Of a DNA stretch of 21,085 nucleotides, positions 7,047-14,250 are shown piece after piece. A model generated the notes under the pieces. That model was not told where the DNA came from and ran no database searches. It worked only from the letters and a program-made list of their open reading frames with translations. The position numbers and the translations under genes are program-made. The DNA is taken from contig JACNLN010000072.1 in NCBI GenBank assembly GCA_014381485.1, positions 1 to 21,085 of the forward strand, given 5' to 3'. This DNA is from Fidelibacterota bacterium. Lineage in GTDB: Bacteria; Fidelibacterota; Marinisomatia; Marinisomatales; CAZVFT01. Within the stretch, counting starts at the first letter, position 1. Every line of letters starts with the position of its first letter.

Positions 7047-8834
7047 CTAAAATGGATATTGTTGTTTTTTGTAAACAAAATCAGCGATCTCCCGTTTCAG
7101 TCCGATGATGTCGACTTTTGGCAACATCCGTTTCTGAAATTCCCGGAGCATATCAATAACTTTATGGGGTAAATGACCGCGGTAGATTCCGTTCAAACCA
7201 GTAAGTGCTAGATTCATCATTCGAATAGAAACCTCCGCAGAGTGAATCTTAGCAATGTCAACAAGCACCGGATTGTATCCGGTGGATTCGATGATTTGCA
7301 AGACGCGGGAAATGTTACTGTCAGCAGTATAAAGATCGATGAACATGTTAGCTAATTCTTCAGTTAACTGTTGCCTGTGCTTTAGATCCTGACCATATTC
7401 ATTGAGAGCTTCGTGGAATATATACAGTGCTAATCGCTTGCCAGTTTCAGTAGCATAGATTTCGTCATGTAATGGGCCCTTGGCGAATTCACTATCATCT
7501 TTTTTCAAGAAGCTATCTATTTCAAAAATGGCATCCCGGATGGGCAGTTCCTCAATGAGGGCTTTTTTCATCATATATCCATTTATAATCATTCGGTTGA
7601 TTTCATTGGTTCCTTCCCAAATACGATCTATTCGATTATCTCTATAGACACCAGCCATAATGAAATCCTCGATAAAACCATATCCACCTAATATTTGCAC
7701 ACCGTGATCATTAACAATATTAATAGCCTCGCTACCATAGACTTTGGTCATGGAGGCTTCAATCGCAAAGCGTTCCATAGCTTCACCCATATGGATATAA
7801 TAGTCCGGGTCTGACTTGTCCAGTTTATCAATCTCATCTTGGATCAATCCAATCGTTCTGTAGATCATGCTATCAGCCGTGTAGGTGAGAATGATCATAT
7901 CAGCAAATTTTCCTTTTATTGCATCAAATTGAGCAATGGATTGCCCGAACTGTCTTCGCTCCAGAGCATATTTTACGGTTTCGGTAATAGCAGTTTTACA
8001 GCCGCCTAAATCTGATGCACCCAGTTTAAAGCGTCCCATATTCAGAGAATTGAATGCAATAGTAGCTCCCTGTCCTACTTTGTAAAGCAAGTTTTCTACC
8101 GGCACTTTAGCATCGTTGAAAACAAGCGATGTAGTTGAACTACCTTTCATCCCCAATTTCTTTTCTTCAGGACCAATCTCAAATCCCGGTGTGTCCCGAT
8201 CAACAATGAATGCACTGAATTTGTTTCCATCCACCTGAGCAAAGACGGTAAAGACATCTGCCCAACCCCCGTTAGTGATAAAGATCTTTTCGCCATTCAG
8301 GATGTAATATTTTCTATCTTCAGAAAGAACTGCCTGGGTCTTCCCTGAGAGGGCATCTGAACCAGCTTCTGGTTCGGTTAGACCATAAGCTCCTACCCAC
8401 TCACCAGCAACTAACTTGGGCAGGTATTTCCCCTTTTGTTCAGGGGTGCCGAACCAGGCAATAGGTAAAGTACCAATCCCTGTCTGAACATTCCAAACTG
8501 CCATAAAAGATGCACTCAATCCAGGTGAAAGAGCTTCGCAAATAATAGCCGTGGTAATTTTGTCCATTTCCATACCGCCGTATTCTTCGGGAACGTCAAC
8601 ACCAAGCAATCCGAGCTCTCCCATTTCTCGTAACAATTGCAGACAGATGTCTTTATTAAATTTCTCAATGGTTTCTCTGTGTGGTAAAATCTGTTCGGCT
8701 GCAAATTCCTGCACCATTTTTTCGATTTCTTGATGTTCTTCAGAAAATTGTTCTCTTGAGAAGACAGGGGAGGTTCCGATTGGCTCCACAAGAAATTTTC
8801 CTCCTGTTTCATGTTTAATTTGTGTGTCACTCAT
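7047..8834 (-). CDS. fadE: Acyl-CoA dehydrogenase (long-chain, FadE/YusJ or VLCAD-like)
   Basis: First oxidation step of beta-oxidation, FAD-dependent, passing electrons to electron-transfer flavoprotein. The ACAD core covers about residues 30-425: WVGAYGLTEPEAGSD (about 146-160), FITNGGWADVF, the MKGSSTTSLVF segment, and RRQFGQSIAQFDAIKG (about 293-308). The catalytic base is probably E407 in RIWEGTNEINR. A C-terminal extension of about 170 residues makes the protein 595 aa, the length of the B. subtilis FadE (YusJ) and VLCAD-type group rather than the usual 380-aa enzymes. The start ATG overlaps the end of tetR by 8 nt (GGAG 6 nt before it), so the two are translated as a unit. No etf gene is in the window. 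Confidence 0.93.
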   Translation of the reverse strand: MSDTQIKHETGGKFLVEPIGTSPVFSREQFSEEHQEIEKMVQEFAAEQILPHRETIEKFNKDICLQLLREMGELGLLGVDVPEEYGGMEMDKITTAIICEALSPGLSASFMAVWNVQTGIGTLPIAWFGTPEQKGKYLPKLVAGEWVGAYGLTEPEAGSDALSGKTQAVLSEDRKYYILNGEKIFITNGGWADVFTVFAQVDGNKFSAFIVDRDTPGFEIGPEEKKLGMKGSSTTSLVFNDAKVPVENLLYKVGQGATIAFNSLNMGRFKLGASDLGGCKTAITETVKYALERRQFGQSIAQFDAIKGKFADMIILTYTADSMIYRTIGLIQDEIDKLDKSDPDYYIHMGEAMERFAIEASMTKVYGSEAINIVNDHGVQILGGYGFIEDFIMAGVYRDNRIDRIWEGTNEINRMIINGYMMKKALIEELPIRDAIFEIDSFLKKDDSEFAKGPLHDEIYATETGKRLALYIFHEALNEYGQDLKHRQQLTEELANMFIDLYTADSNISRVLQIIESTGYNPVLVDIAKIHSAEVSIRMMNLALTGLNGIYRGHLPHKVIDMLREFQKRMLPKVDIIGLKREIADFVYKKQQYPF

Positions 8835-9450
8835 GTTTTTCTCCTCTATGAGATTTTTTTATTAAACCTGCTAATATAAAATCTGTAATTGTTTCAATGT
8901 ATTCTCGAGCTGTAACACCATGAGGATCAAAAAGGGTAAACCACATTATTCCCTCAATATTGACCATGATACTCATAGCGGTGAGTCGAATGTTGAGATC
9001 TTTAAATTCACCGGTTTCTACACCAAATGTGACGATCCCAATAATACGAGCAAGAAATTTCGCATAGACTTCTTGAAGTTTATCTTTAAACTCTTGATCT
9101 CGACCAGCCAGGGACCAGAACTCCACCATAGCTTTAAAGACAGTAGGATTTTTTTCATATTCTGAGATGAAGTAATCAAAGAGGTCCCGCAGTTGCTGGG
9201 ATGCAGTCTTATCTTCTTCAACGATGTGATTCAATACAGCACTGTATCGATTAACCCAATAATCCACCAATGATAGAAAAACAACCTTTTTTGATTTAAA
9301 GTACCAGTAGATAGCACCCTTGCTGAGCTTAGATTTTTGAACAATGTCGTCCATTCGGCTGTTATCATATCCTTTTTGAACGATAATCTGTAATGAAGCA
9401 TTCAGGATCTGTTCTTTTCGGGGATTTTCTTTAGAAACGTCGTTTACCAT
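8827..9450 (-). CDS. TetR-family regulator of the fatty-acid degradation operon
   Basis: Cytoplasmic repressor with an N-terminal TetR helix-turn-helix (about residues 12-58: ILNASLQIIVQKGYDNSRM, then DIVQKSKLSKGAIYWYFKSK) and an all-helical ligand domain (about 70-200) that probably senses acyl-CoA. It is first in the operon and overlaps the acyl-CoA dehydrogenase. TetR proteins called FadR or PfmR control such operons in Bacillus and Thermus, so acyl-CoA-relieved autorepression is the likely mode. A promoter and an operator-like palindrome lie directly upstream. The ligand and the rest of the regulon are unknown. Confidence 0.88.
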   Translation of the reverse strand: MVNDVSKENPRKEQILNASLQIIVQKGYDNSRMDDIVQKSKLSKGAIYWYFKSKKVVFLSLVDYWVNRYSAVLNHIVEEDKTASQQLRDLFDYFISEYEKNPTVFKAMVEFWSLAGRDQEFKDKLQEVYAKFLARIIGIVTFGVETGEFKDLNIRLTAMSIMVNIEGIMWFTLFDPHGVTAREYIETITDFILAGLIKKSHRGEKHE

Positions 9451-9458
9451 AGCACTAA

Positions 9459-9472
9459 ACCGACTGGTCAGT
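9459..9472. promoter_or_regulatory. Probable TetR operator upstream of tetR
   Basis: ACCGACTGGTCAGT is an imperfect palindrome (10 of 14 positions match its reverse complement; core GACTG-GT-CAGTC). It lies 8 nt before the tetR ATG region and just after the expected transcription start. It resembles the ACCGACC-type sites I recall for Thermus PfmR/FadR. A second inverted repeat, GTCTAT (9471-9476) and ATAGAC (9485-9490), adjoins it and spans the -10 box. Confidence 0.55.
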
Positions 9473-9481
9473 CTATTTATT

Positions 9482-9510
9482 AATATAGACTTTTATTGGT
9501 TTAAATACAA
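9482..9510 (-). promoter_or_regulatory. Candidate sigma-70-like promoter for the fad operon
   Basis: On the minus strand, TATATT (plus 9482-9487) is a good -10 box, and TTGTAT (plus 9505-9510) is a weak -35 box at exactly 17 nt. Transcription would start near 9475, so the palindrome at 9459-9472 would sit just downstream where a repressor blocks. Confidence 0.5.
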
Positions 9511-9551
9511 TAAAAAATTTTTAATGATACTACAGGTTGGAGTATGTCTAC

Positions 9552-9599
9552 CTTTGCGGAAGTAGAGCTCGTCCGCCACCGGCGGAAACTTCCGCAAAG
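9552..9599. repeat. Nested hairpin with CTTTGCGGAAGT arms
   Basis: CTTTGCGGAAGT (9552-9563) pairs perfectly with ACTTCCGCAAAG (9588-9599). Inside, TCCGCC (9572-9577) pairs with GGCGGA (9581-9586). TTTTAATTTT follows on the plus strand, so it could also terminate transcripts. Confidence 0.7.
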
Positions 9600-9619
9600 T
9601 TTTAATTTTGGGGAATTCA

Positions 9620-9752
9620 AGCTTTAGCTCGGAATTCAGGCTTCATCCTTTTAAAAAAAGTAAGCTGATAACTCAAATGTTTTATAAAACCCTGAAGGGT
9701 GAAATCCGTGGACTAGTGTTCAGGCTTTAGCTTTTTAAAAACTTCCGCAAAG
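9620..9752 (+). repeat. Long direct repeat, copy 1
   Basis: Positions 9657-9752 (96 bp) are identical to 10122-10217 except at 9665 (C here, T at 10130). Looser similarity extends upstream to about 9620, with a GCTTTAGC...AGGCTTCA.CC pattern. The repeat ends in ACTTCCGCAAAG, one arm of the hairpin family in this region. Confidence 0.85.
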
Positions 9753-9905
9753 TTTTAACTTTGTATAAACCGTCACTGATCCCGGAACGGGTCGCCTACT
9801 CGCCCTCATTCTTCGTGAGCAAGCTGGTCAAGAGAAGGCGGGGTGACGGATATGAGGACAAGTTTGTGTTGATGAGGTCGAGCGCAGTAATCACCCTCAC
9901 CATAA

Positions 9906-9928
9906 TCCTCTCCCATCAAGGGAGAGGA
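9906..9928. repeat. Perfect 9-bp hairpin, CCTCTCCC type
   Basis: TCCTCTCCC (9906-9914) and GGGAGAGGA (9920-9928) with loop ATCAA. It resembles the dispersed intergenic palindromes often seen in this style of genome. Confidence 0.65.
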
Positions 9929-9972
9929 GATTCTCAAATGCAACAATTATCAGAGAGTGTGTAAGTTTAAAT

Positions 9973-9993
9973 CCCCTCCTTGACAAGGAGGGG
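9973..9993. repeat. Perfect 9-bp hairpin, CCCCTCCTT type
   Basis: CCCCTCCTT (9973-9981) and AAGGAGGGG (9985-9993) with loop GAC, followed by a G-rich tail. It is another short palindromic repeat. Confidence 0.65.
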
Positions 9994-10084
9994 TAACGGG
10001 GTGGTCTGGACTTTCCAAGGCTGCTCAGTGTTTGACGTTCCTGCACGGCATTTTACGAGGTTGTAGTTGGTACAACGTACTTCG

Positions 10085-10217
10085 GGCTTTAGCCTGGAAT
10101 TTAGGCTTCAGCCTTTTATAGAAAGTAAGTTGATAACTCAAATGTTTTATAAAACCCTGAAGGGTGAAATCCGTGGACTAGTGTTCAGGCTTTAGCTTTT
10201 TAAAAACTTCCGCAAAG
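10085..10217 (+). repeat. Long direct repeat, copy 2
   Basis: Second copy of the repeat at 9620-9752, offset by 465 nt. The last 96 nt differ by one base. The upstream 35 nt are similar but diverged (GCTTTAGCCTGGAATTTAGG here). Confidence 0.85.
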
Positions 10218-10222
10218 ATACA

Positions 10223-10290
10223 AAGACTTCAGGGGATTAGGGGATAGGGAATAAGGGAATTAGGTTATAAGGAAATAAGGGTTCAGGTAA
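10223..10290 (+). repeat. Purine-rich GGGATTA/GGAATAAGG low-complexity tract
   Basis: Degenerate tandem units of GGGGATTA, GGGAATAA and GGAAATAA follow directly after repeat copy 2. There is almost no C in about 70 nt. No coding signal is seen. Confidence 0.6.
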
Positions 10291-10458
10291 TAAGTAAAAG
10301 TTAGAAACCTGATTTACTTGATTTGCAAGATTGATAAAATTCATGGCATACACCATCAACGATCCGGCTATTGACAGAATCAGCGACGGCTATGATTGGC
10401 TGATCCACACCTCTAAGAAGGGGACTCTGAAATACAAATTAAATTCGTTTACTAATTC

Positions 10459-10476
10459 AACGTTTCACAATGATTA
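10459..10476 (+). repeat. Dispersed repeat, copy B
   Basis: Identical over 18 bp to 7006-7023. Here it is followed by the CTTTGCGGAAGT hairpin at 10513-10541. Confidence 0.6.
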
Positions 10477-10512
10477 TTCCAAAGTGAGACCCTTCATTGT
10501 ACTGATGTCTAT

Positions 10513-10541
10513 CTTTGCGGAAGTGGGAAACTTCCGCAAAG
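10513..10541. repeat. Perfect 12-bp hairpin, CTTTGCGGAAGT type
   Basis: CTTTGCGGAAGT (10513-10524) and ACTTCCGCAAAG (10530-10541) with loop GGGAA, followed by TTTAAAATT. The arms are identical to those at 9552-9599. Confidence 0.75.
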
Positions 10542-10672
10542 TTTAAAATTATTGGGAAAATTGTAAATGATATTGAAATTTTATTTATAGATTAACTAAT
10601 CTGATTAAATAACAATTAATGTATGAAAAGTGATCAATCAATAAAAAACATTAGATGCAGCGTTGAATAACA

Positions 10673-11005
10673 ATGATTCTTACTCGTTTGATACCAGTAA
10701 TATTATCCACACTACTTATAGCAGCCCATCTTTCAAGACATTACAGCAATCTGATTGCTTTTGTAGGTTTGATTTTACTTCTGACCCTACTTATTCGAAA
10801 ACCGTGGATACCAAGACTCTGGCAAGGGTTGCTGTCAATAGCTGTTGTGGAATGGATCATTACTACAGTCGAACTGGTTCAGTTTCGGTGGATTCATCAG
10901 GAGCCGTGGCTAAGACTTTTGGTAATTTTATCGTCAGTCATCCTGTTCAATATTTTCTCCATTATCTGGTTAGAGAACAGAAAAATTAAATCATATTATC
11001 AATGA
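10673..11005 (+). CDS. Small four-TM membrane protein, unknown function
   Basis: A 110-aa hydrophobic protein with about four membrane helices (near residues 5-22, 26-43, 50-72 and 80-103) and a basic C-terminus (ENRKIKSYYQ). I do not recognise a family. No good Shine-Dalgarno precedes the ATG. An overlapping frame (10663-10989) also stays open, but its composition is polar and unlike a protein; the membrane-helix pattern here decides in favour of this frame. It ends 25 nt before the M28 peptidase and may be its operon partner. Confidence 0.55.
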   Translation: MILTRLIPVILSTLLIAAHLSRHYSNLIAFVGLILLLTLLIRKPWIPRLWQGLLSIAVVEWIITTVELVQFRWIHQEPWLRLLVILSSVILFNIFSIIWLENRKIKSYYQ

Positions 11006-11030
11006 CAATATTTAATTAACTGAGGGAAAC

Positions 11031-12866
11031 ATGATACAAAAAACAGTTCTTAGATTTGTTATCATTTCATTTATGTCAATGGTGATTTTTGGAATATGGC
11101 GATGTGCTGGGATTCAACATTCTGAGGAGGTGAATCCGGAATTTCACTATGCAGCGGAAATTAATATATCTGAACTTCACGATCACATTGCATTTCTCGC
11201 ATCAGATTCGCTTAAAGGACGAAAACCCGGAACAAAGGAAGGTCGCATTGCTGCGGAGTATATTGAAAAGGAGGTAGCAGATCTTGGACTTATTCCTATG
11301 GGGGATGATGGGTTTCAGTATTTTGAAGTGGTCACATCTATACAAACTGGTGAGAACAACCAGCTTTCATTCCACCAATTTCAAGGAATAGAAGGGGAAG
11401 ATTTCACCCCAGTTTCTTTCTCCAAGAATGGGATCCTTTCTACTCCCGTAGTCTTTGTCGGATATGGATTTGATTTTGATACCGATACGTTATCTTGGCA
11501 CGATTACAACAATGTGGATGTCAAAGGCAAATGGGTGATGATCCTAAGGGGTGATCCAGAGATAGATCAACCAACTTCTATTTTTGAACAGTACAGTCCC
11601 CTGCGATACAAAGTATTGAAAGCCAGAGACCGAAAAGCTGGCGGAGTATTATTTGTTTCCGGCAAAACCTTTGACGAAAACGATGATTTGATGGATCTGG
11701 TGTACGATCAAAGTCTGGTGGATGCTGATATGCCGGTGTTGCATATTAAACGATCTGTTGCTGATGAACTATTGGAAAAGAACGGTAATACAATCGAAAA
11801 AATAGAATCAATCCTCAATGAAACACGTCAACCTTACAGCTTTGAGACTGGTGAAATTGTTACCGCTCAAACAGAAGTTATCAGGAACTGGGTAATGACA
11901 CAGAATGTAATCGCTATGCTTCCTGGGAACGATCCGATGTTAAAAGATGAAATAATAATCCTGGGTGCACACTATGACCATTTGGGATTTGGGGGTCCCG
12001 GATCAGGATCTCGCCGACCGGATACACTGGCAATTCATAATGGAGCTGATGATAACGCTTCCGGAGTAGCAGCAATTCTGGAGATTATAGAGAAATTGGC
12101 AGAAAATCGCAATAATTTGAGGAGGAGCATCTTTTTCATGGCATTTGGAGCAGAGGAGATGGGTCTTCTGGGGTCCAAGTATTTTGCAAAAAATCCACTC
12201 CTCGAAATAGAAAATGTAAAGATGATGTTTAACCTCGATATGGTAGGGAGATTGGATCCAGAGACAAAATCCCTCACAGTAGGAGGGACAGGGACAGCTA
12301 TTGAACTTGAGGATCTTGTTATGAATGTTGCTGAGGGGAGGAATCTGACTGTGAAAACTTCACCTGAGGGATACGGACCTTCAGATCATGCCACATTTTA
12401 TGCTAAGGATGTTCCAGTTTTATTTTTCTTTACAGGAGTCCATGAAGATTATCACACGCCTGACGATGATACGGAGACGATTAACTTCAAAGGAGAAAAA
12501 GTTGTAGCGGATTATGTACACGATCTGGTGGTGAATATAACCAATCGATCTGAAACTCTTGTTTACCAGGAAGCGGGACCGAAAGAAAGACCCGCAGGTC
12601 GCAGGAGGTTTAAAGTAACTCTCGGAATTATGCCGGATCATGCTTCCAGTGATGTTGAGGGTATGCGAGTGGAAATGGTGATAAAAGATAGACCGGCGTA
12701 TCTGGCTGGAATGCAAAAAGGAGATGTCATCATTGCTATGGAGGGTAAACCGGTTAAAAATATTTATGATTATATGTATCGCCTTGCAGAGTTTAAAACA
12801 GAACAGAGAATCAGTGTAGAAGTGATGAGAGGGGAAGAAAAGGTAATTTTAATTGTAGATTTGTAG
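11031..12866 (+). CDS. M28-family metallopeptidase with PA and PDZ domains
   Basis: A secreted zinc aminopeptidase of family M28 (611 aa). An N-terminal hydrophobic segment (residues 7-24, with WRCAG just after) indicates export, perhaps as a lipoprotein although the lipobox is poor. A protease-associated insert spans about residues 120-270. The catalytic part has H314 in GAHYDH, D340 in HNGADDNASG, E375-E376 in AFGAEEMGLLGS, D403 in NLDMVGR and H475 in HEDYHTPDD, so both zinc sites look complete. A C-terminal PDZ domain (about 530-611, with the carboxylate-loop region near RVEMV and AGMQKGDVI) follows. GAGGG lies before the ATG. It probably trims peptides in the periplasm or at the outer surface. 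Confidence 0.9.
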   Translation: MIQKTVLRFVIISFMSMVIFGIWRCAGIQHSEEVNPEFHYAAEINISELHDHIAFLASDSLKGRKPGTKEGRIAAEYIEKEVADLGLIPMGDDGFQYFEVVTSIQTGENNQLSFHQFQGIEGEDFTPVSFSKNGILSTPVVFVGYGFDFDTDTLSWHDYNNVDVKGKWVMILRGDPEIDQPTSIFEQYSPLRYKVLKARDRKAGGVLFVSGKTFDENDDLMDLVYDQSLVDADMPVLHIKRSVADELLEKNGNTIEKIESILNETRQPYSFETGEIVTAQTEVIRNWVMTQNVIAMLPGNDPMLKDEIIILGAHYDHLGFGGPGSGSRRPDTLAIHNGADDNASGVAAILEIIEKLAENRNNLRRSIFFMAFGAEEMGLLGSKYFAKNPLLEIENVKMMFNLDMVGRLDPETKSLTVGGTGTAIELEDLVMNVAEGRNLTVKTSPEGYGPSDHATFYAKDVPVLFFFTGVHEDYHTPDDDTETINFKGEKVVADYVHDLVVNITNRSETLVYQEAGPKERPAGRRRFKVTLGIMPDHASSDVEGMRVEMVIKDRPAYLAGMQKGDVIIAMEGKPVKNIYDYMYRLAEFKTEQRISVEVMRGEEKVILIVDL

Positions 12867-12905
12867 AAGTCTATCTGAATATAAAATCAAAAGGAAGTTT
12901 TAATT

Positions 12906-13721
12906 ATGAGGACATTATCCGGAAAGCAATCTTTTTTCCTCTGGATTCTTGCTTTAATTATAACTCTGTCGTCGGTGGTTTATCAACGGAAGACGGGTCC
13001 GACTTATCCGGTTCGCAGGTCAGTGGATATCGGTGGTAAACACATCCAGTACGAATTACTCCGTTCTCACAATTCTGACACAGATGCAGTGATGAATCTC
13101 ATTGTTCCTGATCAGCACATTTCTGGGGAGATGCTATGGCGTCGTTATAGGAGTCATGATGAATGGATGTCCGCATCTCTCGAACGGGAAGAAGATAGAT
13201 TGATTGTTTCCGTTCCCAGACAACCAGCTGCTGGGAAAGTGATGTATAAAATCGTTCTTGAAGATGGGGAAGGAAAGCGGTATGAGTTGACCCAGGATCC
13301 TGTAATAATCCGATTTAAAGATCCCGTTCCAGCAGTAATTCTTATACCACACATTTTATTTATTTTTCTCTCTATGCTCTTTTCTACCAGAACAGGATTG
13401 GAAGCCCTATTCAAGGGAGATAAGTCATACAGAATGGCAATATGGACGATAGTATCTCTCTTTCTTGGGGGGATCATTTTCGGTCCAATTGTTCAGAAAT
13501 ATGCTTTCGGTGCATACTGGACGGGATGGCCCTTTGGACACGATTTGACTGATAACAAGTCCGCTGTAGCTGTGATTATGTGGTTATTGGCACTTTGGCG
13601 CGGAAAGGATCCCGCAAGACGACAGAGATGGATGATTGGAGCTGCTGTAGTTCAGCTGATAGTCTTTATGATTCCTCACAGTGTACTGGGATCTGAATTA
13701 GATTATACTCAATCACAGTAA
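12906..13721 (+). CDS. Conserved membrane protein with an extracytoplasmic domain, unknown function
   Basis: A 271-aa protein: one N-terminal membrane helix (about 9-26), a beta-rich external domain (about 30-140) and four further helices (about 145-161, 173-194, 214-229 and 237-259). The stretch YWTGWPFGHDLTDNKSA between helices looks like a strongly conserved motif, and I recall similar unnamed proteins in Bacteroidota and relatives, but I cannot name a function. It has a good AAGGAAG before the ATG and follows the M28 peptidase by 39 nt, so probably the same transcript. A histidine in the GHD motif and one in IPHSV could bind a metal or heme; this is speculation. Confidence 0.6.
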   Translation: MRTLSGKQSFFLWILALIITLSSVVYQRKTGPTYPVRRSVDIGGKHIQYELLRSHNSDTDAVMNLIVPDQHISGEMLWRRYRSHDEWMSASLEREEDRLIVSVPRQPAAGKVMYKIVLEDGEGKRYELTQDPVIIRFKDPVPAVILIPHILFIFLSMLFSTRTGLEALFKGDKSYRMAIWTIVSLFLGGIIFGPIVQKYAFGAYWTGWPFGHDLTDNKSAVAVIMWLLALWRGKDPARRQRWMIGAAVVQLIVFMIPHSVLGSELDYTQSQ

Positions 13722-13771
13722 ATAAAACTGTCAAAAATATTTGCAGAATAACTAGAGTATTTATTAAACTT

Positions 13772-13785
13772 CTACCTCAAGGTAG
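13772..13785. promoter_or_regulatory. Palindrome directly before the rrf2 start
   Basis: CTACCT-CA-AGGTAG, a perfect 6-bp inverted repeat, ends 3 nt before the ATG and contains the likely AAGG ribosome binding site. It could be an operator for autoregulation or a hairpin that hides the ribosome site. Confidence 0.4.
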
Positions 13786-13788
13786 TAC

Positions 13789-14205
13789 ATGAAATTCACA
13801 AAAACATCTGAATATGCCATCCGTGTTCTTACTTACATAACAAGCCATAATGACCGCGAATATTTCTCTGTCAATTATTTACATAAAACCTTAAACATTC
13901 CTTATAAATATTTAGGACAGTTAATGCATGAAATGACTCAGGCAGGATTCGTGGTATCAAGTATGGGAAAAAAGGGGGGATATAAAATTTCTCCCAGTAA
14001 GGATTCTATCTACTTATTTGAAATTATTAAGGCAATCGAGGGGTTAGAAAAATTTAATCAATGCATTCTGGGTTTGCCAGGCTGTTCTGAACGAAATCCC
14101 TGCTCGGTACATAAATACTGGAAGGAATTTAGAGAACAAATTATAAAGATGCTCCATGATATTTCGATAGAAAAACTGGCGGAGGATTCTAACATCAAAT
14201 ATTAA
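13789..14205 (+). CDS. Rrf2-family regulator with three conserved cysteines
   Basis: A 138-aa transcription factor: winged helix-turn-helix (about residues 1-75, starting MKFTKTSEYAIRVLTYI, with GKKGGYKIS as the wing), a dimerisation helix, and a cysteine loop C92-x6-C99-x5-C105 followed by HKYW. The three cysteines are arranged as in Fe-S cluster Rrf2 proteins (IscR, NsrR). NsrR senses NO, IscR the Fe-S status; the spacing here does not tell which. It starts the right-hand locus and lies 45 nt before the heme-copper-like gene on the same strand, so it probably controls that locus and itself. Confidence 0.88.
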   Translation: MKFTKTSEYAIRVLTYITSHNDREYFSVNYLHKTLNIPYKYLGQLMHEMTQAGFVVSSMGKKGGYKISPSKDSIYLFEIIKAIEGLEKFNQCILGLPGCSERNPCSVHKYWKEFREQIIKMLHDISIEKLAEDSNIKY

Positions 14206-14250
14206 TGGATAAGAAAAGCAACAGGAGCTTTATGTCATACGGAGGAAAAA

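Larger units (their letters stand above)
9491..10672. other. Repeat-rich intergenic region with no convincing gene
   Basis: About 1.2 kb between tetR and the next plus-strand gene. It holds at least two copies of a 130-bp repeat, four copies of ACTTCCGCAAAG (two of them in hairpins), two further perfect hairpins, a GGGA/TAA-rich tract and a copy of the repeat seen near 7.0 kb. An inverted pair CCGTCAC (9770-9776) and GTGACGG (9843-9849) encloses a GC-richer patch. Short open frames (9761-9964, 10331-10546) run through these repeats and look spurious. Confidence 0.75.

Noticed and set aside
9761..9964. Open frame of 67 codons in the repeat region
   Set aside because: It runs through repeat copy 1's tail and the CCTCTCCC hairpin, has no ribosome site and no recognisable protein pattern.
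10223..10290. Possible CRISPR or tandem-repeat array in the GGGATTA tract
   Set aside because: Units are degenerate and contiguous, with no regular repeat-spacer pattern and no cas genes.
10331..10546. Open frame of 71 codons (IKFMAYTINDPAIDRI...)
   Set aside because: The second half consists of the dispersed repeat (10459-10476) and the CTTTGCGGAAGT hairpin, and there is no Shine-Dalgarno. The first 40 residues look protein-like, so it may be a fragment of a lost gene, but that cannot be supported.
10663..10989. Frame overlapping the small four-TM gene
   Set aside because: Composition is Ser/Thr/Asp/Cys-rich without structure, whereas the other frame gives clear membrane helices.
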